Source: Parapristionchus giblindavisi | Lineage: Eukaryota; Nematoda; Chromadorea; Rhabditida; Diplogasteridae | Assembly: GCA_943737045.1 (NCBI GenBank) | Contig: CALSFV010000299.1 | Coordinates: 1 to 64,000 of the forward strand | Reading direction: 5' to 3' | DNA length: 64,000 nt | Shown: in pieces, positions 1 through 11,900 of the stretch | How the letters are laid out: every line of letters begins with the position of its first letter | Numbering within the stretch: the first letter of the stretch is position 1 | Translations under genes and position numbers: made by a program | Notes under the pieces: model-generated | What the model saw: only the letters and a program-made list of their open reading frames with translations | Database searches by the model: none | What the model was told of the DNA's origin: nothing

Positions 1-560
1 GGGAGAAAGAGAGAGAGGAACAGAGGGAGGGAGAGAGAGAGGGTAAGAGAGAGATAGAATAGAACAGAAAAAGAGACCCTTTCCCTAATGACGATGTACG
101 CGAAGGGGATATACAGATGGGTTTCAAATGGGGGAAATAGAGATGTAGATAACGAGATGGAGAGGGAGAGGGAGAGCGGGAGAGGGAGGGAGAGAGAGAG
201 ACAGAGAGACAAAAAGTCGGGTACAACAGGAAATAGGTAGAAACAGAAGGTAAAAAAGACTTCCCTGTACGCAGGAGGAAGCCAGGAAGGAGTAGCACGT
301 GTTGTGTATCAAGGGAATCGTATATGAAGATTGAGGTTTGAGAGGAGGGGAGGGGAGAGGGAGAGGGAGAGGGAGAGGGAGGAGAGAGGGGGAGTTAGAT
401 GAGGTAGATAGAGAGAGAGGGAGAAATGCAGAGGGAGAGAGGGAAGGTGAGGTAGAAGGAGAAGGAGAGAGAAAAAAGGAGCGTAAAAGGAGAGGGAGAG
501 AGGTAGAAGGAGAACTAAACATAGAGGGAGAGGTAGAGAGTAAAAAGGAGAGGGACTGCT
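1..560. repeat. GA-rich low-complexity tract
   Basis: Purine-rich (GAGAGG/GGGAGA) simple sequence fills nearly all of the first 560 bases. Open frames exist on both strands here only because the composition is biased: they encode Arg/Glu/Gly on one strand and Ser/Leu/Pro on the other. I see no gene. Confidence 0.85.
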
Positions 561-639
561 CGAATTATGCATCAGTCCAGGGCGAATGACCTTTTCAGAG
601 AAGTCGGATATGACGTGGACAGAGATAATTGGGTTGCAG

Positions 640-835
640 AGACCAAAGATCAGTGTTGGGATCGAAAGGTCAAAGATCAAAGATCGCTTGAACTCATTAC
701 CTTATCCATAATGTCAAAGATTCCACCATCCAAAGATCAAAGATCAGTTTTGAGATCGAAAGATCAAAGATCACTTTAACCGATCAATATCTATAACAAA
801 AGGTCAAAGATTAGTCAACTTAAAGATCAAAGATC
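640..835. repeat. AAAGATCAAAGATC short tandem/dispersed repeat
   Basis: Clustered copies of AAAGATCAAAGATC. The same motif, or its complement GATCTTTGATCTTT, recurs in introns across the whole window, often next to splice sites (for example before tbp exon 2, ttc27 exon 4 and its duplicate, and after the donors of ttc27 exons 14 and 19). From 836 to 1056 the sequence is AT-rich and I see nothing else in it. Confidence 0.7.
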
Positions 836-1056
836 AACGTCTCTACCAAAAAGTCTCTCGCTTCTGCACATACTTGCACGAAGTTCTACTAAACTAAGGT
901 TTTGGTATAATTTTGAATTTTACAAGAAACACAGTAGCCTTAAAGCTGATTTACCGTATACGTGTCATGAAAAACTGAGCATATCACAAATTAATGAATA
1001 TTCTAAAAATCAATAAAACATACAATCAATAAACGAATAAAAAAATCAATATTTAC

Positions 1057-2622
1057 CTAAAGATCTTTGCACATATAATCAATACTGTCTCCGGGATGGA
1101 CGGCCTTTTTGGATCTAATCAAAGGTGGAGGCGGAGGCGGCGCGGGTACGGTAGATCCTGATTCAGGGATCGATCGGGGTACGGTAGGTTTGGGTACGGT
1201 AGGAGGGGTTACGGTGGATCCTGATTCAGGGATCGACTTGGGTACGGTAGGTTTGGGTACGGTAGGAGGGGTTACGGTAGTGAGTTTAGCGACGACGGGA
1301 AAGACGGAGGTTGAGGTGGTCGAGTGGAGGATGGGCAGGCAGATGGTGTAGCCGCACGATCGATAGAAGGCCACTTGGTCGTGAGTCGAGAGATAGATCT
1401 GAATGGTTATGGTAGATTACGGTAGATTACTATAAAGTACGGTAGAGTACGGTAGGTTACGGTAGACATATATAGAGTACGGTAGGTTACGGTAGATTAT
1501 TAGAGTACGGTAGGGAAAACTAGAGTACGCTGGGCTAGTGTAGGTTACGGTAGATAGTCTAGAATATTATAGACTACGGTAATAATAATAATATATTTAT
1601 TTCCTTATGCGTTACATTAAAACAGATGAAAGAAATTTGATAGATGGAGAATAAATAAATTAATAAGGGAATGCTTATAGCTGCAATAACTAGATCACAG
1701 CATTGGGGGTTGGGAGGGGGTATGGAAATTTTATTGGGTTTTAAAGGGGGAACTCAACCATGACACCATGATCCCTCTCTTTGACGATTAGTCGGTGCAA
1801 TATGGTACAAGTGAAGTGATTGCAATGTGGCATAATTAGAGTGTGCGAGGATGCTTGTGCTGCACGGAGGCTTATAACCGGGTGGAGGAGGCTGTGATAA
1901 AGATCGTCATTGAGAAAGAAAGATCAATTTACATTAACTTTAGGTAGATGATATCATAGGTAGATGATTTGTGTAAGCTAATTTTGCAACAAGAACTATA
2001 AAGACAACAAAGAAGATTACGGAAATCACAAAACGTTCTCACCTTAGTAAAACCGAAGCTTCTCGCCTTCACTTCGCTCAAATTCATCAGTGTCTTCCCA
2101 AGCCCCTTGCCTCTGTGACTCTTTTTGATGATAACAGACTCGATCCAGCAAGCATCCGATCTGCAAAAGAGAACTTCCGATGCGGGGAATCGAACCCCGG
2201 CCTTGTGGGTGAGAGCCACAAATCCTAACCACTAGACCACATCGGATGATGGAAGCTTGGTTGAAAGTCTGGTATACCTGTCAGGGAGCAAGCAAAGTCG
2301 AGAATGGCCGATCAATATTTCATCATCAATTAATAGAAGGGAGAGAGGTGGAGTTGATCTACATGACTTCTTCTGAAATTTGAACGAGATCAACTTAGGA
2401 AAATTAAAGTAAATAATAAAAATACATTTTATTGCAAAATAAGAAGAAAACACTTACCTGTGAATGAGCTCTACTCGTATAACTTCGAGGCCATTCCTGA
2501 ATTTAAAAATAAATTTAATTCAAATGAAATAGTGATGATTGGAGACGCACCTCGTTGAGCAATGATATGCATTCGTCATTGAGATCTTGTCTATCAACTA
2601 ATTGAACTAATTTAGGAGACAT
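1057..2622 (-). CDS. naa80: N-alpha-acetyltransferase 80 (actin N-terminal acetyltransferase), 5 exons
   Basis: Exons on the minus strand are 2551-2622, 2458-2496, 2278-2372, 2043-2160 and 1057-1398. Together they give 666 nt, or 221 aa, and all phases agree. This is a GNAT-fold acetyltransferase. Residues 25-35 (EWPRSYTSRAH) match the NAA80 substrate-site signature. Residues 85-90 (RGKGLG) form the acetyl-CoA P-loop, and residues 114-125 (HDQVAFYRSCGY) are the family's HDQ..FY...GY block. A proline-rich loop (a run of eight P) precedes the C-terminal YMCKDL, as in animal NAA80, which acetylates the processed actin N-terminus and binds profilin through that loop. The start is the first ATG in good context. 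A TTATTCAG acceptor at 2642-2644, on the coding strand and about 20 nt upstream, suggests spliced-leader addition. Exon 5 contains an internal 66-bp duplication encoding TVPKPTVPKS-type repeats. The identification is by family knowledge. Confidence 0.88.
1136..1286 (-). repeat. 66-bp coding tandem repeat in naa80 exon 5
   Basis: Two copies of a 66-bp unit encode serine, threonine, valine, proline and lysine repeats (TVPKPTVPKS). The unit is made of the GGTACGGTAGG motif that fills the neighbouring intron. Confidence 0.75.
1405..1580. repeat. TACGGTAG-rich intronic repeat (naa80 intron 4)
   Basis: About a dozen copies of TACGGTAG/TTACGGTAGA occur close together. The same octamer recurs throughout the introns of this window, often immediately after splice donors. 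The rest of the intron to 2042 shows no feature. Confidence 0.75.
2176..2246 (-). tRNA. tRNA-Glu (CTC)
   Basis: A 71-nt cloverleaf. The acceptor stem TCCGATG/CATCGGA pairs perfectly over 7 bp. The A box is TGGTCTAGTGGTTA, the anticodon loop CTCTCAC reads CTC, and the B box is GGGTTCGATTCCCC. The tRNA lies wholly inside naa80 intron 3 (2161-2277) on the same strand, so it needs its own Pol III transcription or release from the intron. No intron or CCA is encoded. Confidence 0.93.
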
Positions 2623-2642
2623 TGCCTAGCTCATGAGTAATC

Positions 2643-2943
2643 TGAATAAAAAAATAAATGGAAGAAATAATGGAAAACAGGCCAAGAACGCAGTACGAAA
2701 TGAAAAAATTCAAATGTTCATTACACAAAGTTAGTTTGCGATAGATAAAATGTGTTCATTATACTGTAATGATGCGTCTGTTGTTTGTAAAATCTCTACT
2801 TTTCGTGGTGTAGATTCAACTTGCGAATCATAATTTTTTTAAATTTTAATTTATATCCTTGTAATTTGCACAAAGTTTATTCCGATTGTTGTTGTATATA
2901 CGATCATCAATCAACTAAACATATTATATGTGCTACCTGCAGA
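2643..2943. promoter_or_regulatory. Divergent intergenic region between naa80 and noc4
   Basis: About 300 bp separates two divergent genes, so it must hold both promoters. Each end carries a splice-acceptor-like sequence just before the ATG: TTATTCAG for naa80 and ACCTGCAG, 1 nt before the noc4 ATG. This is the layout expected of trans-spliced nematode mRNAs. I see no clear TATA box. Confidence 0.5.
2941..2942 (+). promoter_or_regulatory. Probable trans-splice acceptor of noc4
   Basis: CTGCAG ends one base before the noc4 ATG. With no upstream exon in sight, this AG is best read as a spliced-leader acceptor, leaving a 5' UTR of one base plus leader. Inference. Confidence 0.5.
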
Positions 2944-5900
2944 ATGGCGAAGCGAGATAGCGACGGGAAGGCGCGTCCAGACGACGTCGTTTTCGCCGAG
3001 AACGAAGAAGACGATGAAGTAGACGTCGACGAGGAAGAAGACGAGGATGAGGAGGAGTCGGGAGAGGAAGGAGACGAACAATCTGGGGATGAGGTATTGT
3101 TATTTTACTTTTGGCTCTTTTTACGAGAATAAGATCATTTTGTTCATATTTGAAAAAAATATAGAAGTGAGGTAGAAGGAAGACGAATGATTTAATGACT
3201 GTGAGCAAATATATACGAAAGAATAGAGTAGGAAACTATAAGCAAAAATATGGAAATAGAAATTAAAATTCAATTGTAAGGCCGGGAACATTGTGCTATC
3301 TAAAAATTACATGAAATGAACTGATCTTGTTATGGAAATAAGTAAAATATTCGATATAAATATAATTTTAGCCCTATTTTTACTTTAATTAAAATAATTT
3401 CTTTCAGGAAGAAGGATCTGACGATGAAGAAGTGGATGAAGAGGATGTGGAAGAGGAGGATAAGGATGGAGACGAGGCTGATGTAGACAATGGAATTGTT
3501 ATGACGGCTGACGATTGGAAGAACGTGCTTACACAGGGAGATGAGGTGTGTTTACTTTCTTTAGTCCCTTCCTTCTCATTTCCAGTTTGTTGTTTTCCAC
3601 TATTTTTCTTGAGTTTGAATTGAATTTGAGGAGTTTAATTATTTTCTCTAAACGTAGTTGTTTTTCACGAGAGCATTGTATATGATTTAATATTGATTTT
3701 GAATAATAATAATGATAATATTCAGAATCTGGCGGATCTGGTCAAGCGTAAAATTCCCGTGCCGTTCGAGCAAAAGAACGCTCACACAGTGGCCGATGCG
3801 CCATGGGAACCGACCGAGCCGCTCCACGCACTTATCAAGGTTATTTTAAATTAAATTACTTTATTAATATTAAAATATGACAAATTATTTAATAACTTTA
3901 TTATGCCTGTACGTAATGAACAATACATAGGACACAAATAAGAAAAATGGTTGGATACATAATTTACTTTGCCACAACGGGGTAGCATAAGTATAGTAGT
4001 GGACATCGAAAAAGTTAAGAAGAGCTAAATATAATTGATTTAATAGAATTACTAAACGATTTTGGATTAGGACATAGAGGGTGATGATAAAAGAAAGGAG
4101 GGATTGTCTATACTATTTGTCATTTGTGCTATCACCATCTCTATCTCCATCAGACAGATTCTTTCAGCTATATTAATTTTTTGGCGCGTTACTATTTATT
4201 TTGCCCGATAGCAAACAACTTTTTTCCTGAATTTCAATCCCGATTCGACGTCTGTTGAACATTTATATTGAACCCGCCACTTTCGTGTTACTGATCCCTC
4301 ATTTCTGCATGAACTTTTTTTTCCATATGTGGTTTATAGCTGGTACAATCCTTCACACATTATTTTCATCTTTGTTTATGATTAACCTATTTCAATTCGT
4401 TTTATTCAATCATCCTATATTGGCTATGCACAACAAGATTCTATTACTCAGTGATGACACGAGCGTATTTGGTGTAATTTTTTTGTTGTGAAAACCAGAC
4501 CGCATTTTGCAAATCTGTAACATAAAATTTGCAAATTTCTAGCATCGACCTATGATTTGAGCCCGTAATGCTACCTAATTGTTAAGTGAGATAGACCCGC
4601 CCGCAATATTTTGTATTATACCCAATTGGACAATAAATTTTTCTTTTTTCGGGGTACGACAACACACATATTTGTCCGTGAAAATGCATGCCTACTACTT
4701 GAGATTAGTGCCTGTTGATTCGGCGTAGCATGGTGGGATAATAGTGAAGTGGCAGGGTTGGGTTCTCTGATATTCCTTTCTTGTGTGCGGACTTGGCACA
4801 TCTAATATATAGTGGGTCGATCCTCCCATTGTGAACCTATTTATTTCCAAAGAATTTACATTTAAAGTGCATGCAAACCTATACTTGTACATCTATTAAC
4901 ATTATTAATTTAATGAAAATGTGAGATGTGTACAAGAGTATAATATTGTTTGGAATGCTTATTCATAATATTTCACTTCCAGGGTTTCTTCCTCTACCTC
5001 TCATCGTCCGGAGCACTGAGGCCCAAGCAGATCAAGGCCATCTCATCCGCTGTATTCGCTCGTGTAGACGTGCTCACATGGGTGGCCAAGGCGGCCGCGG
5101 AACACTTTAAGGTTGGTTTATTGATTTTTTTTATGATTATTGATTTATTATGCTTCCATTGGTCTATTGATTAATTAGTGATGATTATTGATTTGTTATA
5201 CTTCCGTTGGTTTATTGATTGATCAGAGATGATTATTGATTTTTTGCGCTTATCTTTTTATCCAAAGTTGGTTTAATTAATTAATTAATTTATCTACGCC
5301 CGAGGCGCAACGAGACATGAGAAAATTCAAAGGGATAAAGAACATGATATAATATAATATTGACTCTCCAGACTGGGGGGGGGGGGGGGATTTACAAAGG
5401 ACGTAATTCGTGAATGATGGGGTGATGGGAAAGCCGGTTTTTGAAGATGCTGGGATTTGTTGATGAAGTGATGAGTGGAGGTAATTGGGAGTACCATCGT
5501 GCCGTTCGAACAGGAAAGGAGTGGAATCGGGCTGTGCTTGTGGTCGCTTCGATGTGGATGCCGAATGAGGACGTTCGATCTCGTAAAGGTTTGTATAAAT
5601 AAAAAGATGAGCGATCGATAATGGTGGAACCGGACATAATCGAATAACACATACAAAGATCACTAATGACTCTCCTCTCAACTAACGCGCGCAGGCCTAG
5701 GGTTTTCATCCGATCATTGTAGGAGGGGGTTTATCGATTGGTTGATGTCGATTATTGATTCTTATTGTGTATCGGATATTGAGAGTTGTATTCAACAAAG
5801 CTAGAGATCGCCATACCGAGAGACAACCGTAGTTTTGTTTCGAAAGAATTACTTTAAAACGTTTGATCAATCCGTAGTTCGGAATTAAAACCAACGAACT

Positions 5901-8900
5901 TTTAGTTTTGATATTCCGAATTTTTGATATCTATTCACACATTGAATGCCAATTGAATTTGCATAACTTAAAATGAATAATTTTAGCCATACATTTTCGA
6001 TACCCTCGCCGTCTATTTTTATATAGTGGGTCAATTCTCGAAATAGGGTGGGTTGATTAAAAAATTCGTTATTTTCGCATAAAAATCGTCATTTTAGCTT
6101 CATTTTTTTATCAAGTGGCCTAAAATGGGCCTTATATAGTGGGTCAATTCTCGCACTGCGAAGGTATGGCAATGTATGATTTTAGCTAATTATATCTTTT
6201 TGGATTATTATTGATGCAATTAAGTCATTCGATGGTGTGGCTGCATGGAAGAACGCGTTCACATTCATCAAGAGCGCACCACTGCCATCAGACAACACGC
6301 TATCTCAGCTCTTCGAAGGTATTGTTTTAAAAATTTTGTATGTGTTTACAAGAAAACACGGTACAGAACGAGTAAATAATGAATAAGCAAGTAAAGTAGA
6401 CTAATAATAGTTCAAAAACTTGATGATTGAAGAATGGTCATCTCATCTCGAACACACTTGTGCTCTACTACAATAACCAACGTTTAGAGAGTTGTCACAG
6501 ACATACGTGGGCACCACTGCCGCTAGCAGCAATACACCCCCGATTTTTGGCATCAGACCCCCCGATTTTTCAAAAAAATTACTCAATTGATGCATAAATG
6601 CTACATTTTTTGCTCCCGACCCCCCGATTTTTGCCTCCGACCCTCCGATTTTCATTTCCTGCGGCAATGCCCGCCCACGTATGGTCACAGAGATAGAGCG
6701 AAAGAAGAGAGAGAGAGAGTATGCAAAAGTGGGAAAGCTGAAGCTGACAATGAGACGGTTAAAGTACACCGTGTGTTGGAGAAACGCTGCGCAATTAACT
6801 TTCTTTTCATACGTGGGCGGGCATCATAGGTCGAAAAGTATGTTACAAAGTACCAAGCCTGACCGGATTTTGAGGCAAAATATCACAAAAATCGAAAAAC
6901 CAGACCGGATTTTGAGGCAAAATTTCACAAAAATCGAAAAACCAGACCGGATTTTGAGCCAAAATTTCACAAAAATCGAAAAACCAGGCCGGATTTTGGA
7001 AACCGATAACCTAGCTATTCGACCTATGGCGGGCATTGCCGATGGAAATGAAAATCGAGAGGGGGGGGGGGGGTTGGTTGGACGCAAAAATCGGGGGGTC
7101 GGAAGCAAAAAATGGAGAATTTATACGTCATTTTGAGTTATTTTTTTTTTGTGGAAAATCGGGGGGTTGGGTGCCAAAAATCGGAGGTGCATTGCCGCTA
7201 GCGGCAGTGGTGCCCACGTATGTTTCTTTCCCATGGCATAGTTGATGTGGTCTACTCCTGTTGGATTTGTGTTTCACGCATGTTCCATATACGGATAGTG
7301 AACCTATGCTGCTGATTAAGTTTTCTTTTATATTTCACAAGAATTATTATTATTATTATTACTTTACTCTATTTTATTATTATTATTATTATTATTGTTG
7401 TTATTATTATTATTAAATTACTACAGGCCAGGGCAAGAAGCTATCGGTGGAGGCGAAACCAAAGCAGTTGGCAAAGGCACTGGAGGAGTACGTGCTCGCT
7501 CTCACTAAACAGGAGGTATCGTCCGTATAAAATGTACTTGTGTAATTGGCATTGCTAATTGCACTTGCTACTAGCAGCTAAACACAGAAAGAACTATCGA
7601 TCAACTCCTATCGAGATTTTCATCGAATTTCCTGAGTAATATATAGCGGCATACCGAACATCACATTCTGGCAAAGGCGGCTGTTCTTGTGAGTAGAGTG
7701 AAACGCGAACTCAACGAGTACAAATCGCAAAATTGCTGTCATCAATAGGAACTCCATGAACTTTTGTTCCTAACAATAAAGTCAATGCTGTTTGTGATTG
7801 TTATAGCTCACATATTTATATAAATATATCAATAAATAAATATTTATATAATAAATATAAATATATCAAAAATTAATCAGCAATGGCGTGCTTGCAGCTC
7901 CCGACCGTCATTGCGCTCTCGCTGATGACGTGGTTGGCAGGACCTCCGCTGGCACAACTGCCACGACCGCAGCTCGTTGCCCAGTAAGTACTGCTGTTTG
8001 GTCAGAGCAAGATTCGAGTGTTATGATCTTAAATGTGGTGGTTAAATGTATGGAAATGATATGGAAAAGGCGTGTAAAAGGTGTAGCTGAGCACGGTAGC
8101 AAAGGCTGAATAGCTACGTTACACATTTTCAAAATGTGCAACGTAGCGGTCAGGTTTTTCGATTTTACAGGAATTTTCGGCTCAAAATGCGGGCAGGCTT
8201 CGTAGTTTGTAACGTACTTTTCGACCTATGCACGGTTGTCTAATCGTAAGCCATATGGCCTATTAACTTATGGAAGAAAAGGTCCGACAAATATTGCTGT
8301 AACGTTGAAAAAACATGACTGTTTTGACTCAAATTTGTGGAGGAACTATCTGAAATCATTTGATAATAACCTCCGATCTTGTATGCGCACTTTTGAAAAC
8401 TGTAAAAGTAATTGGTCAGTATATACCACGCTGCAATATGATCATTTTTTCCTCTTCATATTCGCACATATCAAGAACTTGAAACAAGGATCTGCCTAGT
8501 TGATGATCACTGTATCAGTTAATGATTCAGGAAGTATTTACGAAAATATTTGATTCCTTTTATGGGTATGACACAAATATGACATAAAATGATGATAATA
8601 ATAATAATAACAATAAATTGTATTGATTGCGTTCCAGATTCTACTTTGCCCACTTCGCACGTGGATCTACACAAGCGATTTTCGCCCTCGAAGGACTCCT
8701 CCAACTGGTCATCAAACACAATTTGTTGGTTTATTTATTTTATCGTTTTTTGTTACTTTATCTGATCTGTCTCTTGATTTTCAATTAAAAATTGGTAAAA
8801 TATGCGCTTTTTAGCGAGTATTTATAATACGTGAAGGGCATAGACTGAAGGTATCTCTTCTTGATGACTAGGCGTCTCCATACGCGTGGATAGGGTTTTA

Positions 8901-11900
8901 GGCTGTTTGTGGGGTATCTGCAAAAAGAATGCTTACTCAATGCTGAATTTGACTCTTTTTGTTCAATCAAATGGGAAGACTAAACAAAATAGCACAGGCA
9001 TTGTGTCACCGACGGGATCTCGTTTCAGTACATAGTTTGACGATTTTTTTGCGCACAGCTTTGCCTCGGGAAATCTCCAGTCGAATCTGCTAAAAAAAAT
9101 CCGAATAGCAATTCCGTCCCTGGTTTGCGTCTCTTCTCTCTTATTTGAACCGTAGTCGTGATTGTTTGTTGAATTGAGCCAGTGAGATGCGCGTTTCACC
9201 CTTGGTATCTGGGCCAGATACTTGATGTTACTCTCGTTATGCGTTGCTCATCATACTGATTATTCACAATAATAATCGAGAAGATCTCATGTCTTGATAG
9301 ACAAAAGCGTTGTAGATCGCAGCAGATGAGTCCTGACGGCTCTTGAGCATATTTTGTTCGGAATATGGCGTTACGAAAAACCACGGCACACTGTTGAGCT
9401 AGACCAGTGATCATAGGTGGGCGCGTGAAAACGAATTCTTTTTGCGCACAGCCTTGCCTTCCCTTGCGGGGCCTTGCTCATAGCCTTGCCTCGCAAAAAT
9501 CGGACAATTTCCAGTCGAATTCGTCAAAAAAAAAATAGCCATGCGCACAGCCTTGCCTCACCCTTCCCCGGTTTGCGCACAGCCTTTCCCCCAGCGTGCC
9601 CACCTATGCCAGTGATTTACGTGATTTACGGATTGCGTATGAGCGGTTATGCTGGGTTTCTAGCGTTACCACTGTGCATTTCTTTTATGAACAATCATAA
9701 TAATTTTGATTATTATTATTATTATTATTATCATGCCCATTCCGTTGCAGTGAGTATCCCAAGCTGTTCGAGGAAGTCTACGCTCTCACGACTCCATCGT
9801 CATTCTATCTCAATCACAAGAAGAAGTTCATCGACATTCTCGATCTCTTCCTGTCGTCGACGTGAGTGGCTTCCATTGAGTTATATGAAAGATGTGAAAC
9901 ATGAATCAGCCTGGATGAACAAATAATTAACTTCAAACGTGATTACTTTGTCAAGAATTTCATACTTTCCTTTTTTCTGACTAGCATGTTTATTTAATTG
10001 GTTTTTTTAAAATGTTTATTGTAGTGATAATAATAACAGTAGTAATAATAATGATAACAACAATAATAATAATAATAATCCAATAATGATTGCAGTCACT
10101 TATCCACATACATCGTTGCATCCTTCATCAAGAAGATGTCTCGGTGTCTGCTGTACGCACCATTTGACGTGCAAGAATCCCTCATGGGCCTGATCAGGAA
10201 TGGAATCGCGCGCCATCCTACCGTAACCTTCCTCATCCAGAGAGAGGCTCCCGGTGAGAATTTAGGATAATTAATTGATTAAATCATACATTTTCAAACC
10301 CCAACAATGTCGCTATCTGACCAGTTTCAAAATTTGAAAAATCTGACCAGTTTTTCGAGAATGGTCAAGTTTCGCGCATGAGACGAGTTATGAGAGAAAG
10401 AAATAATTTATTTGTTATGAAAACATATAATAAAGATTGAACTTAAATGAGATTTGTTGTGAATTAATGTGATAAAGTTTGAAATTCTTTCATATGAAGG
10501 ACTATTGAATTGAATGAATATAAAAAATAAAAAAAGTAAAAGAGAAATAAATAGAGAAGGAGAAGAGGGAAGAGAGGTAGAAGTGTTGTCAGATTACGGT
10601 ACGTAGAGTTAGGTCAGTTATGTGATCTGTTATTTGAATTTTTAATATCGTTTAATTTAAAAGTCGGTTTTACGTATGTTTCTTTGCGTCATGACGATCA
10701 TTAAGAGAACTAGAAATGTTTAAAATATAAATTGGACACTAACGTTAGTTATTCATTGAGTTTAGTGCCAAAACGCCCAATGGCCCAATGTACGACATTA
10801 CCATAGTATTGTTGGACAATTGTTTGTAGGCAGTTAGTTCACTTATTTCGAATCCTTTTTTAAATTTTTTTTTCCAAAATGTGTAGAATTGCCTGAACTT
10901 TCACTTTATGTGCATTAGAAAAATAAATAAAAATGATTTGAGCTCATACGTTCATTTTAAACATCAAAACTGGTCAGATTATGGTATTTGGGAAGATGTG
11001 AGAGCAACGAAATATTTTTTTTCCTACTTATTCGTGGTCATAATTAATTATAAAAACAAGAACTGCACTCGAAACTGCCTCCAAGTAGTCATTTCAGATT
11101 TAGAAAGGTAAACAAGTGGTCGGATCTTGTATTTGATAAAATGTGACATCCGTGAAATATTTTTTTCATGCTCTTTCGTGCTTATATTTAATAATGAAAA
11201 CAAGAACTGCACTCGAAACTGCCTCCAAGTAGTCATTTCAGATTTAGAAAGGTAAACAAGTGGTCAGATCTTGTATTTGATAAAATGTGACATCCGTGAA
11301 ATATTTTTTTCCTACTTATTCGTGCTCATAATTAATGATAAAAACAAGAACTGTGCGTAAATGTGCCTCCAAGTAGTAATTTCTGATATTCAAATACTTG
11401 TGCTTCTGAGAATGTTGATAGGCACATTTATCAATGAATATCAAATTTTAGTGTTGAATTTACATTTTAAAAATCCATTATTCTCTTAATGATCATGTGT
11501 GAAGTAATGAAACAAACTGAAATCGGGGATGTGCCTACCAACATTCTCAAAAAATTGAATATAAGAAATTGCTTGTTGGAGGCATATTTACTCACATTCT
11601 TTTACTTTGATAATTATTTATGAGCACGAATAAGTAGAAAAATATATATTTCAATAACACATCTTTTCAAATGTCAGCTCTGATCAGTTTTGTGGCTTTA
11701 AATGACCGTATGAGTTCAAATAGTTTTTATTCTATTTTATTTTTTGTACTTGGAAATAAACTTCATCATCTTCTTCAACGACAAGTAGAAGAATTATCGA
11801 TCGACCGTTAGTGCACATTTCTCAATAACCAACGTTACTGTCCAATTTACAGTTCAAAAATTGATAGCCCTCTTAGTGATCAAATTTTACGTAAAGATGC

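Noticed and set aside
338..589. Arg/Glu-rich open frame and its antisense Ser/Leu frame
   Set aside because: Pure composition effect of the GA-rich tract; no splice sites or family.
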